In this document: one piece after another, positions 46,044 to 54,312 of the stretch
Layout: each line of letters starts with the position of its first letter
Numbering within the stretch: position 1 is the first letter of the stretch
DNA from: Nocardioides jensenii JCM 1364 = NBRC 14755
Lineage (GTDB): Bacteria; Actinomycetota; Actinomycetes; Propionibacteriales; Nocardioidaceae
Reading direction: 5' to 3'
Assembly (NCBI RefSeq): GCF_001552535.1
Contig: NZ_BCRJ01000004.1
Coordinates: 146,216 to 210,215, forward strand
Length of the DNA stretch: 64,000 bases
Program-made: the position numbers and the translations under genes
The notes under the pieces: model-generated
What the model was told of the DNA's origin: nothing
What the model saw: only the letters and a program-made list of their open reading frames with translations
The model's database searches: none

Positions 46044-46997
46044 ATGAGCGAGGTCGACACTGACGTCCTGGGGACGCCGTACACCGCCGAGACGATCACC
46101 CTTCCCGACGACGCCGAGGGCGCGGTGGTGGCCACGCTGGTCCGCCGCCCGGCACCCTCGCCGACCCGCCGGGCGGTGCTCCACGTGCACGGCTTCGCCG
46201 ACTACTTCTTCCAGACCGAGTACGCCGAGTGGTGGAACGCGCGAGGCTACGACTTCTACGCCCTCGACCTGCGCAAGTACGGCAGGTCCATCCGGCCACA
46301 TCAGACGCCCAACTACGTCGAGGACCTCAAGGAGTACTACCCCGACCTCGACGCGGCCTGGGCCCGTGTCACCGGACGCGACGACCACGACCATGTCGTG
46401 GTGACCGCCCACTCCACCGGCGGCCTGACCCTGCCCCTGTGGGCCAACGACCGTCGCCCCCCGTTGGCCGGGATGGTGCTCAACTCGCCCTGGTTCGACA
46501 TGCAGGGCGCGTGGTGGACCCGCACGATCGGCACCACGGTGATCAAGCAGGTCGGCGCCCGGACACCGAAACGGGTGATCCCGCGACCGGTCAACGGTTT
46601 CTACACACGCAGCCTGCACCGTGACCACGAGGGCGAGTTCGACTTCGACCTGGCCTGGAAGCCGGTGGAGTCCCAGCCGGTCTATGCGGGGTGGCTGCGC
46701 GCGGTCCGCAACGGGCACGCCGAGCTGCACGCGGGCATCGAGGTGGGCTGCCCCTCCCTCGTCCTCTCCAGTGCCCGCAGCGCCGCCCCCGAACAGATGG
46801 ATGACGCCGTGAACCGTCACGACATCGTCCTCGACGTCAGCCAGATCCGCCGGTGGGCGCCGTCGCTGGGGCGCCACGTCACCAGCATCGCCATCGAGGA
46901 CGCCCGCCACGACGTCGTGCTGTCACTGCCCGAGGTGCGCAAGCAGGTGTATGCCGAGATGGACATCTGGCTGACGGCGTACGTCGACACCCACTGA
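46044..46997 (+). CDS. Alpha/beta hydrolase
   Basis: Serine hydrolase of 317 residues, of the lysophospholipase/esterase type. The HGF oxyanion segment is VLHVHGFADYFFQTEYAEWW, the nucleophile elbow AHSTGG and the likely histidine of the triad DARHDVVLSLPEVR. YALDLRKYGRS is the usual strand before the nucleophile. The ATG at 46044 follows GACAAT by 6 nt, a possible leaderless start; no ribosome site is seen. It is divergent from katA and shares the Fur-like operator region. The substrate is unknown. Confidence 0.87.
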   Translation: MSEVDTDVLGTPYTAETITLPDDAEGAVVATLVRRPAPSPTRRAVLHVHGFADYFFQTEYAEWWNARGYDFYALDLRKYGRSIRPHQTPNYVEDLKEYYPDLDAAWARVTGRDDHDHVVVTAHSTGGLTLPLWANDRRPPLAGMVLNSPWFDMQGAWWTRTIGTTVIKQVGARTPKRVIPRPVNGFYTRSLHRDHEGEFDFDLAWKPVESQPVYAGWLRAVRNGHAELHAGIEVGCPSLVLSSARSAAPEQMDDAVNRHDIVLDVSQIRRWAPSLGRHVTSIAIEDARHDVVLSLPEVRKQVYAEMDIWLTAYVDTH

Positions 46998-47055
46998 GTG
47001 GACATCGTCGGAGGTTCGTCGACGAACGTCCGAGGGCGGCCGCTAGTCTCCGGTC

Positions 47056-47409
47056 ATGAATCCCGTCACCGGACTGAACCTCGGCCGCCTCGTCCTCGGA
47101 CTGCTGAGCCTGCTCACGCCCACGCTCGCCACCCGGATCTTCGGCCTCGACGGGGCGAAGAACCCCCAGCTCGGCTACATGACCCGGATGTTCGGCTCGC
47201 GTGAGGTCGCGGTCGGCGCGCTCACGCTCGCCGCCTCCGGCACTCGCCGACGTGACCTCGTGCTCGTCGGCGTCGGCATCGACGCGGCTGACGCCGTGGC
47301 CGGCATGGTCTCCGGCGCGAACGGCTCGGTCTCGAAGAAGACCGCCGTGCTGCTGACTCTTCCGGCTCTCGGCGCGGTCATCGCAGGAGTTGCCGGCCTC
47401 CGCAGGTAG
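47056..47409 (+). CDS. Small uncharacterised membrane protein
   Basis: Protein of 117 residues with three to four hydrophobic segments (about 8-26, 50-66, 68-86 and 96-114) and a conserved-looking middle part, YMTRMFGSREVAVGALTL. It resembles small actinobacterial proteins of the DUF4267 kind, but I am not sure of the family. TAGTCT at 47044-47049 lies 6 nt before the ATG, so it is probably leaderless. Function unknown. Confidence 0.75.
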   Translation: MNPVTGLNLGRLVLGLLSLLTPTLATRIFGLDGAKNPQLGYMTRMFGSREVAVGALTLAASGTRRRDLVLVGVGIDAADAVAGMVSGANGSVSKKTAVLLTLPALGAVIAGVAGLRR

Positions 47410-47450
47410 GTCGCGTGCTCATCTGGTCGCTCCCGCCGCCACCCGGGCAC

Positions 47451-48215
47451 TCAACCCGCCAGAAAGAAGACGAGCGCCACGATCCCGACCACGACGATCA
47501 GTGCGCGCAGCCCGGCAGACGGCAGACGACGACCGTACGTCGCTCCGACCTGCCCCCCGATCACGGCACCAGCGGCGATCAGCACGACCACCAACCAGTC
47601 GACGTCGGCCACGATCACGAAGATGATGCCAGCGACCCCGTTGACCAGCGCCGCCAACACGTTCTTCGCGCCGTTGAGCCGCTGCATCGTCTCGTCGATG
47701 CCGATGCCCATGACCGCCATCAACAGCACACCCTGGGCCGCGCCGAAGTAACCGCCGTACACGCCGGTCAGCAGCACCGCCGGCCACACCCACCACGCCC
47801 CGTGCTCGGGCAGGCCACCGGCCGCCTCGTGCCGCCTGGCCACCCATGCCGAGATCCGCGGCTGGAAGACGACCAGCACACAGCCCAGCACGATCAGCAC
47901 CGGCACGACCGCCTCGAAGGCGCCTTCCGGGAGCACGAGCAACAGGATCGCGCCCGTCGTACCACCGATGAGTGAGGCCACCGAGAGGCGCACGATCCGG
48001 CCGCGCTGGCCGCGCAGCTCGCGGCGGTAGCCGACCGCGCCGGAGATCGAGCCCGGGACGAGCCCGACCGTGTTGGACACGTTCGCAGTCACCGGTGGTA
48101 CGCCGAACGCGAGGAGGGTCGGGAACGTGATCAGCGTTCCCGACCCCACCACGGTGTTGATGGTGCCGGCGGCGAGCCCCGCAAACAGGATCGCCGCCGC
48201 TTCGAGCAGTGTCAC
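47451..48215 (-). CDS. TauE/SafE-family membrane transporter
   Basis: Polytopic protein of 254 residues with about eight helices in two halves, each with an internal Gly-rich segment (GLAAGTINTVVGSGTLITFP and YGGYFGAAQGVLLMAVMGIG). The family exports or imports sulfite, organosulfonates and related anions. The GTG start overlaps the stop of the SPFH gene as GTGA, so it is the last gene of the NfeD-SPFH-TauE operon. A transport link to membrane-domain proteins is unusual and may be incidental. Confidence 0.9.
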   Translation of the reverse strand: MTLLEAAAILFAGLAAGTINTVVGSGTLITFPTLLAFGVPPVTANVSNTVGLVPGSISGAVGYRRELRGQRGRIVRLSVASLIGGTTGAILLLVLPEGAFEAVVPVLIVLGCVLVVFQPRISAWVARRHEAAGGLPEHGAWWVWPAVLLTGVYGGYFGAAQGVLLMAVMGIGIDETMQRLNGAKNVLAALVNGVAGIIFVIVADVDWLVVVLIAAGAVIGGQVGATYGRRLPSAGLRALIVVVGIVALVFFLAG

Positions 48216-49327
48216 TGGTTCGGTGGCACCTCAGGGTCGACCGGCGGCGTCGACGCACCAGCGGCCGAGTCCTTGCCGATGGCCGCGCCCTTGGCCTCGG
48301 CGATGGCCTCCTCGACCGCTGCGTGGGTGCTGGACAGGGTCGGGTCGGCCGGGTCGGGAATCTTCGGCGTGCTCGAACCCATGTCGACGCGCACCCGAGG
48401 CCCGTCGACGTCCTTCGGGATGCCACTGAGCTCGGTCATCGTGGAGCCGAGGCCCTCGAGCGCCTTGCCGATCTCGGACGGCACGATCCACACCTTGTTG
48501 GCGTCGCCCTCCGCGATCTTCGGCATCATCTGGAGGTACTGGTAGGCCAGCAGTGACTGGTCTGGACGGCCGTCGTGGATCGCCTGGAACACCGTCTGGA
48601 TGGCCTGGCCCTCACCCTGGGCACGCAGGATCTGCGACTCACGGTCAGCCTGGGCCCGCAGGATCAGTGACTCGCGGTCACCCTCGGCGGAGAGAATCGC
48701 GGACTGCTTGGAACCCTCGGCGGTGAGGATCGCAGCCTGGCGCTGACCTTCGGCGGTGAGGATGACGGCACGCTTCTCACGGTCGGCGCGCATCTGCTTC
48801 TCCATCGAGTCCTTGATGGAGGGCGGCGGGTCGATGCCCTTGAGCTCGACACGGTTCACGCGGATGCCCCACTTGCCGGTCGCCTCGTCGAGCACGCCGC
48901 GCAGGCGGCTGTTGATCGCGTCACGACTGGTGAGGGTCTCCTCGAGGTCCATGCCGCCGACGATGTTGCGCAGCGTGGTCATGGTCAGCTGCTCGACGGC
49001 CTGGATGTAGTTGGCGATCTCGTAGGTCGCCGCCACCGGGTCGGTGACCTGGAAGTAGATGACGGTGTCTATCGAGACGACCAGGTTGTCCTCGGTGATC
49101 ACCGGCTGGGGCGGGAACGAGACGACCTGCTCACGCAGGTCGATCATGTAGCGCACCTTGTCGATGAACGGCATCACGATGTTGAGGCCGGCCGGCAGCG
49201 AGCCCTTGTACTTGCCGAACCGTTCGACGATGCCGGCGCGCGCCTGCGGAACGATCCGCACAGTCTTGGCGAGCACGACGACGACGAACAGCAACAGCAG
49301 TAGCAACAGCACGAGTACTACGGGCAT
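48212..49327 (-). CDS. SPFH/band-7 domain membrane-scaffold protein (stomatin/QmcA-like)
   Basis: Protein of 371 residues. One N-terminal membrane helix (residues 2-22) leads to the SPFH domain (PQARAGIVERFGKYKGSLPAG to about 200), followed by a coiled-coil part with repeated QRQAAILTAEGSKQSAILSA units. It should form a large ring or cage in the membrane. It follows the NfeD gene with a 62-bp gap, and NfeD is the usual partner of this class. A GGAAAGGAAGAG ribosome site precedes the ATG. Confidence 0.94.
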   Translation of the reverse strand: MPVVLVLLLLLLLFVVVVLAKTVRIVPQARAGIVERFGKYKGSLPAGLNIVMPFIDKVRYMIDLREQVVSFPPQPVITEDNLVVSIDTVIYFQVTDPVAATYEIANYIQAVEQLTMTTLRNIVGGMDLEETLTSRDAINSRLRGVLDEATGKWGIRVNRVELKGIDPPPSIKDSMEKQMRADREKRAVILTAEGQRQAAILTAEGSKQSAILSAEGDRESLILRAQADRESQILRAQGEGQAIQTVFQAIHDGRPDQSLLAYQYLQMMPKIAEGDANKVWIVPSEIGKALEGLGSTMTELSGIPKDVDGPRVRVDMGSSTPKIPDPADPTLSSTHAAVEEAIAEAKGAAIGKDSAAGASTPPVDPEVPPNQ

Positions 49328-49389
49328 GTGCTCTTCCTTTCCCCGACGGAAGATCCGTCACTTGTTGCGACAAACAGGTCTTGTGCGGC

Positions 49390-49851
49390 TCAGGGCTCGA
49401 GCCGCGGCACCGGGTGGACGTAGGCCGTGGCTCCCTTGATCTGGAGCACCTCGACGGTCTCCCCGGGTTCGATCACGATGGTCTCGTCGTACGGTCGGGC
49501 GGTCCACTCCTCGCCGGCGAGCTTGATGCGACCGGACTCCTGCTCGGTGATGCGGGCGAGTACGACGCCCTGGTGACCGACGAGCTTGCCGTGGCCCAGC
49601 GACAGCTCCGGACCGGAGTGCAGCCTCTTCAGCGCACTCGGGCGCACCAGCGCCAGCGCCGCAACGGAGGCGATCGCGAACAGCAGCACCTGCAGCACCA
49701 GCGGCGCCCCGAGCAGCGCGGCGATGACACCCACCCCGGCACCGGCGGCGAGCATGAGCAGGATGAGGTCCATGCTGAACAGCTCGGCGACACCGAGAAG
49801 GATGGTCAGACCCAACCAGGTCTCCCACGCATGATCCCGCAACCAGTCCAT
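49390..49851 (-). CDS. NfeD-like membrane protein
   Basis: Protein of 153 residues of the short NfeD class. Three hydrophobic segments (about 12-30, 32-48 and 52-72) are followed by a soluble OB-fold domain from about 82 (LVGHQGVVLARITEQESGRIKLAGEEWTA). It is paired with the SPFH protein encoded next, the standard partner in membrane microdomain or quality-control functions. The ATG is at 49851; the neighbouring gene at 49861 runs on the same strand. Confidence 0.92.
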   Translation of the reverse strand: MDWLRDHAWETWLGLTILLGVAELFSMDLILLMLAAGAGVGVIAALLGAPLVLQVLLFAIASVAALALVRPSALKRLHSGPELSLGHGKLVGHQGVVLARITEQESGRIKLAGEEWTARPYDETIVIEPGETVEVLQIKGATAYVHPVPRLEP

Positions 49852-49860
49852 GTCCGGAGC

Positions 49861-50661
49861 CTAGCCCGCGTGCCGTCGACTTCGACGACGGGCGGCGTAC
49901 CTGCCGTCCTCCAGTCGCACCTGCAGGGCCATCCCGAACGTGGCACTGAGCAGCTCCTCGCTGATCACCCGCTCGACCGGCCCGGCCGCCACGACCCGTC
50001 CCTCACGCAGCAGCAGGGCGTGGGTGAAGCCCGGGGGGATCTCCTCGACGTGGTGCGAGATCAGCACGGTCGCGGGGGCGAGCTCGTCCTGCGCCAGCAC
50101 CGACAGGGTCGAGACGAGGTCCTCGCGTCCGCCCAGGTCGAGGCCCGCAGCGGGCTCGTCGAGCAGCAGCAGCTCGGGGTCGGTCATCAGCGCCCGGGCG
50201 ATCTGCACCCGCTTCCGCTCCCCCTCGCTCAGCGTGCCGAACGTGCGGTCCAGCAGAGGCTTGGCGCCGAGCTCGACGAGCAGCTGCTCCGCACGCCCGT
50301 GGTCGAGGGAGTCGTACTCCTCACGCCAGCGCCCGAGGACGCCGTACGACGCGGAGACCACGACGTCGCGGACCAGCTCGGTGCGCGGGATGCGTTCGGC
50401 GATGGCCGCGGAGGTCAGCCCGATCCGGGGTCGCAGCTCGAACACGTCGATCGTGCCGAGCACCTCGTCGAGGATGCCGGCGACACCGGACGTCGGGTGG
50501 ATCTGAGCGGCAGCGACCTGGATCAGCGTGGTCTTGCCGGCCCCGTTGGGCCCGAGGATCACCCAACGCTCGTCCTCCTCGACCGTCCAGTTGATGCCGT
50601 CGAGCAACGTGGCCCCGCCACGGCGCACCGTCACCTCGGCGAACTCAAGTACGGCGGTCAT
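49861..50661 (-). CDS. Stand-alone ABC ATPase (YlmA/ModF-like)
   Basis: Cytosolic ABC ATPase of 266 residues without a permease gene nearby. Walker A is ILGPNGAGKTTLIQV near residue 36, the signature LSEGERKRVQIARAL and Walker B LLLLDEPAAGLDL, with H-loop ISHHVEEIPPGF. The last phrase is typical of the YlmA-like group. The ATG at 50661 follows TAGGGT (minus strand, 50669-50674) by 7 nt, a leaderless arrangement. Start codons of this and the divergent gene are only 38 bp apart. Confidence 0.9.
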   Translation of the reverse strand: MTAVLEFAEVTVRRGGATLLDGINWTVEEDERWVILGPNGAGKTTLIQVAAAQIHPTSGVAGILDEVLGTIDVFELRPRIGLTSAAIAERIPRTELVRDVVVSASYGVLGRWREEYDSLDHGRAEQLLVELGAKPLLDRTFGTLSEGERKRVQIARALMTDPELLLLDEPAAGLDLGGREDLVSTLSVLAQDELAPATVLISHHVEEIPPGFTHALLLREGRVVAAGPVERVISEELLSATFGMALQVRLEDGRYAARRRSRRHAG

Positions 50662-50699
50662 GCCACGCACCCTATCCACCCGGCGTAGGCTCCCGCGGC

Positions 50700-51437
50700 A
50701 TGGCACCGGCACTCCCGATCGACTCGGCCCGCATGGCCTGGTGGCTGTCAGCGTGGCTGCGTGGGAATGCCACCCCCGACGACGTCCGCGACGCGGTGCT
50801 CGACGGCGATGCCGCCCATGACCTCAGCGGCCTGCCGGGCGCGGACGGCACCACGTCACTGCTGCTCAGCCTGGGCGCGATCAGACGCAGCGGTGCCCGT
50901 TCCGCCGGTCTCGCCCTGCCTGCCCCCGGCCATCCCACCGGCCTCGGCGGCCCGTCCGACTTCAACGCCGCCGCACTGGAGTCCGGCGAGGCCGTGCTGC
51001 TCGAAGGTGCCGACCTCGGCCTCGTGCCCGCTCGCGCCGGTGCCGGCGTGGTCTGGCAGGTGCTGCCCGCCGGCCGACGCGCGATCGACGACCTCGGTGA
51101 GGCCGACCGTGGCCTGAGAGCGACGGTCGCCGCCACCGCGACAGCACTCGTCGACCTCGATGTCGCCCGGTGGCGACCCGAGGTGGCCGACGAGCTGATG
51201 AACCTGCGGCACGTGCCGACGTACGACGCCCCCGAGGGGACCCCGCCGCGTGCCGTCTCCCTGGCCGGACGCGCGCTCCAGGCCCTGGGCATCGTCGAGC
51301 TGGCCGGCGAGGACCACGGCGGCGCAATGTCGGCCCACGAGATGGCGCGACGCAGCGACGCACTGCTCCCCCTGGAGCTCGCCGCACGCCGGGCCATGGT
51401 CGCGGCCTGCTCGCCCGAGGTGTGGCCGCCCGCCTGA
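50700..51437 (+). CDS. Conserved actinobacterial hypothetical protein
   Basis: Soluble protein of 245 residues that I do not recognise by function. It begins APALPIDSARMAWWLSAWLRG and contains FNAAALESGEAVLLEGADLGLVP, VWQVLPAGRRAIDDLGEADRG and WRPEVADELMNLRHV. No membrane segment or known catalytic motif is seen. TAGGCT at 50686-50691 lies 8 nt before the ATG. It ends 50 bp before serB on the same strand and may be co-expressed with it. Confidence 0.75.
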   Translation: MAPALPIDSARMAWWLSAWLRGNATPDDVRDAVLDGDAAHDLSGLPGADGTTSLLLSLGAIRRSGARSAGLALPAPGHPTGLGGPSDFNAAALESGEAVLLEGADLGLVPARAGAGVVWQVLPAGRRAIDDLGEADRGLRATVAATATALVDLDVARWRPEVADELMNLRHVPTYDAPEGTPPRAVSLAGRALQALGIVELAGEDHGGAMSAHEMARRSDALLPLELAARRAMVAACSPEVWPPA

Positions 51438-51486
51438 CGAACTGGTGGACGACTCGTCACCCAACGGGGATAGCCTCGGCCCTGAC

Positions 51487-52722
51487 ATGAATGCGCCTGA
51501 CACGAGTGACCCCACCGGTCCGCCGAAGACCCTGCTCATCACGCTCACGGGCAAGGACCGCCCGGGCGTGACCTCCGCCGTGTTCTCCACGCTCGCCACG
51601 GCTGGCGTGGAGGTGATCGACATCGAGCAGATCGTGCTGCGGCGCCGCCTGGTGCTCGGTGTCCTGGTGAGTGCCCCCCGCGAGTGGAAGCGGCTGCGCG
51701 ACGCGGTCGCCCAGGTCGGCACCGACCTCGGCATGCAGGTCGAGGTCGACCGAGGTGTCGGCGACAACAAGGCCCGGCGCGACGGGCGCAGCCATGTCAC
51801 CGTCATCGGCGCACCCCTGCGCGCTGCGGCGATGGCCGCGATGACCGGGCGCATCGCCGACTCGGGCGGCAACATCGACCGCATCGAGCGGATGGCCCGC
51901 TATCCCGTGACCGCCATCGAGCTGCACGTCTCCGGCGTCGCCACCGAGACGCTGCGCGCCGGGCTGGTCAGGGAGGCCGCCACGCAGGGCGTGGACGTCG
52001 CCGTGCAACCGGCGAACCTCCTGCGCCGCGGCATGCGTCTGATCGTGATGGACGTCGACTCCACCCTGGTCCAGGGTGAGGTCATCGAGATGCTCGCCGC
52101 CCACGCCGGGTGTGAGCCCGAGGTGGCCCGGGTCACCGAGCAGGCGATGCGCGGCGAGCTGGACTTCGCCGACTCACTGCGTGGCCGCGTCGCCCTGCTG
52201 GAAGGCGTCGATGCCCGCGCCCTCGACCGGGTCTACGAGGGCATCGTCTTCGCACCGGGTGCTCGCACGATGATCCGCACGCTCAAGCGACTGGGCTACC
52301 GGTTCGCGATGGTCTCGGGTGGCTTCAGCCAGATCACCGACCGGATCGCCGCCGACCTGGGCTTCGACTTCGCCCACGCCAACGAGCTCGAGATCGCCGA
52401 CGGCCGACTCACCGGTCGCATCGTCGGCGACGTCGTCGACCGTGCCGGCAAGGCCGCCGCCCTGCGCCGGTTCGCTGCCGAGGTGGGGGTGACCGAGGAG
52501 TCGGTCATCGCGATCGGCGACGGCGCCAACGACCTCGACATGCTCAACGCCGCCGGCCTGGGCATCGCCTACAACGCGAAGCCGGTCGTGCAGCAGGCCG
52601 CCGACACCGCGGTCAACGTGCCCTACCTCGACGCGATCATGTATCTGTTGGGCATCTCACGCGAGGAGATCGAGGCGGCCGACGCTGCGGTCGGGATCGT
52701 CACCCCGGCGCCACCGGTCTGA
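51487..52722 (+). CDS. serB: Phosphoserine phosphatase with N-terminal ACT domains
   Basis: HAD-family phosphatase of 411 residues for the last step of serine synthesis. Residues 15-180 contain two ACT-like units (LLITLTGKDRPGVTSAVFST and VTVIGAPLRAAAMAAMTG), probably sensing serine, as in mycobacterial SerB2. The catalytic HAD domain starts with VMDVDSTLVQGE (nucleophile and acid/base aspartates) and continues with MVSGGFSQI and AIGDGANDLDMLNAAG. All motifs are intact. The ATG at 51487 is used; a TAGCCT hexamer stands 10 nt upstream. Confidence 0.95.
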   Translation: MNAPDTSDPTGPPKTLLITLTGKDRPGVTSAVFSTLATAGVEVIDIEQIVLRRRLVLGVLVSAPREWKRLRDAVAQVGTDLGMQVEVDRGVGDNKARRDGRSHVTVIGAPLRAAAMAAMTGRIADSGGNIDRIERMARYPVTAIELHVSGVATETLRAGLVREAATQGVDVAVQPANLLRRGMRLIVMDVDSTLVQGEVIEMLAAHAGCEPEVARVTEQAMRGELDFADSLRGRVALLEGVDARALDRVYEGIVFAPGARTMIRTLKRLGYRFAMVSGGFSQITDRIAADLGFDFAHANELEIADGRLTGRIVGDVVDRAGKAAALRRFAAEVGVTEESVIAIGDGANDLDMLNAAGLGIAYNAKPVVQQAADTAVNVPYLDAIMYLLGISREEIEAADAAVGIVTPAPPV

Positions 52723-52743
52723 AGGCTCGACCCGCGGCTGGAC

Positions 52744-53262
52744 TCAACCGCCCCGCGGCACGTGGAAGCTGGCCAGACGGGCGGCCCCGGGCGCGAGGTC
52801 GACCCAACCGCCCTCGAACGTGAACACCGCCGTCGCGCAGGTCGGGAAGCCGGCGATCATGCCGGTGGAGGCCTCGACGTCACCGTCGCCGTCGTCCAAC
52901 GACTGGGCGAGCAGCCCCATCGTCGGGTTGTGACCGATCACGATCAGGGTGCCCACCTCGTCCGCCGTGCTCCGGATCAGGTCGAGAGCCGAGTCGGGCT
53001 CGGCGGCGTACAACGCGTCACTCGAGTCGAGCCGACAGTTCAGCCCCGCCGCCGAGGAGACCTCCTGCCACGTGCTCGTCGTCCGTGTCGCGGAGGAGAT
53101 CAGGGCTGCGTCGGGGACGATCCGCGCCTCGCGCAACCACTCGCCCGCCAGGGCCGCGTCGCGGCGACCACCGGCGGTCAGATCCCGTGCGTGGTCGGTC
53201 ACGGCGGCCGGCTCCGCCTTGGCGTGTCTCATGATGACGAGGATCCGGGAAGTCGTGTGCAC
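52744..53262 (-). CDS. SixA-like histidine phosphatase
   Basis: Phosphoglycerate-mutase-superfamily protein of 172 residues. The catalytic motif is VIMRHAKAEP (RHG-type, here RHA as in SixA), with LISSATRTTST and the second histidine in VIGHNPTMG. SixA members remove phosphate from histidines of phosphorelay or PTS proteins, but many homologues have unknown targets. The GTG at 53262 is 33 bp from the divergent cphB start. Whether it takes part in cyanophycin metabolism is unknown. Confidence 0.87.
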   Translation of the reverse strand: MHTTSRILVIMRHAKAEPAAVTDHARDLTAGGRRDAALAGEWLREARIVPDAALISSATRTTSTWQEVSSAAGLNCRLDSSDALYAAEPDSALDLIRSTADEVGTLIVIGHNPTMGLLAQSLDDGDGDVEASTGMIAGFPTCATAVFTFEGGWVDLAPGAARLASFHVPRGG

Positions 53263-53282
53263 GCGCCCATGTTGGCACCGGC

Positions 53283-53298
53283 TAGCCTGCCTGTCATG
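53283..53298 (+). promoter_or_regulatory. Leaderless promoter of the cyanophycin operon
   Basis: TAGCCT at 53283-53288 precedes the cphB ATG at 53296 by 7 nt. It should drive cphB and cphA together. Confidence 0.5.
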
Positions 53299-54312
53299 CC
53301 GACGGAGCCGGAGCAGACCATCGAATCCACCACACCCGGACCCCTGATGATCGTCGGGGGCGCCGAGGACAAGCTGCGCAGGCGTTCGGTCCTCACCGAG
53401 TTCGTGCGGGCCAGCGGCGGCGCGGAGGCGAAGATCGCCGTGATCGCGACCGCCTCGTCACTCGGCCCAGAGATCGTCGAGGTGTACGACGCCCTCTTCC
53501 GCAGGCTGGGCGCGGCCGAGGTCGTCTCGGTGCGTCCGGAGACCAGGGATCAGTCGCACGACGCCGAGTTCGTGGAGGCGCTGGCCGACGTGACCGGCAT
53601 CTTCATGACCGGCGGCAACCAGCTCAAGCTCTCAGGTGCAATCTGCGGAACCCCGTTCGGCGAAGCCATCCATGCGGCGCGCCGTCGTGGTGCCGTGATC
53701 GCGGGCACGTCGGCCGGCGCGAGCATCCAGTCCTCGCACATGGTCGCGTTCGGCACCGGCGGGGCCACCGCGAAGCAGCGGATGACGCAGGTCGCGGCCG
53801 GGCTCGGGCTGATCGAGAACTCCGTGATCGACCAGCACTTCGAGCAGCGCAACCGCTACGGCCGGTTGCTGATGATCGTGGCCCAGTCGCCGCAGCTGCT
53901 CGGCATGGGGGTCGACGAGGACACCGCGGCCGTGGTCACCGTCGAGGACGGTCACGAGGTGCTGCGCGTGATCGGCAAAGGGGCGGTGACCATCTTCGAC
54001 CCGAGCCAGATCGTCACCAACGCGCACGAGGCACCCCGGTCCTCACCCCTGCTCACCTCCGGCGTCGTCCTGCACGTGCTCCCACAAGGTGCCACCTTCG
54101 ACCTGACGACACGTTCGCTGGTGCCCAAGCCCGCCGTGGCCGACGAGGCGGAGGCGGCCGAGATCGCGGAGGCCGGTCGCGACCTCCGCAAGCTGGCTCG
54201 CGACATCGCGGCCGGAGACGTGTCGCCCACGGTCCTGAGGCGTCGTCGGAGCAGACGACGGGCGAGTGCCCACAACCCCACCATCCACGACGAGACGGAA
54301 GCGAGCTCATGA
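53296..54312 (+). CDS. cphB: Cyanophycinase
   Basis: Peptidase family S51 enzyme of 338 residues that splits cyanophycin into beta-Asp-Arg dipeptides. Motifs are PLMIVGGAEDKLRRR, FMTGGNQLKLSG, the nucleophile IAGTSAGASIQSS and VIDQHFEQRNRYGRL. The C-terminal 70 residues are longer than usual and end in an arginine-rich stretch (LRRRRSRRRA). The last 4 bp overlap the start of cphA, so breakdown and synthesis enzymes are translationally coupled. No secretion signal is seen, so it should act on intracellular granules. Confidence 0.94.
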   Translation: MPTEPEQTIESTTPGPLMIVGGAEDKLRRRSVLTEFVRASGGAEAKIAVIATASSLGPEIVEVYDALFRRLGAAEVVSVRPETRDQSHDAEFVEALADVTGIFMTGGNQLKLSGAICGTPFGEAIHAARRRGAVIAGTSAGASIQSSHMVAFGTGGATAKQRMTQVAAGLGLIENSVIDQHFEQRNRYGRLLMIVAQSPQLLGMGVDEDTAAVVTVEDGHEVLRVIGKGAVTIFDPSQIVTNAHEAPRSSPLLTSGVVLHVLPQGATFDLTTRSLVPKPAVADEAEAAEIAEAGRDLRKLARDIAAGDVSPTVLRRRRSRRRASAHNPTIHDETEASS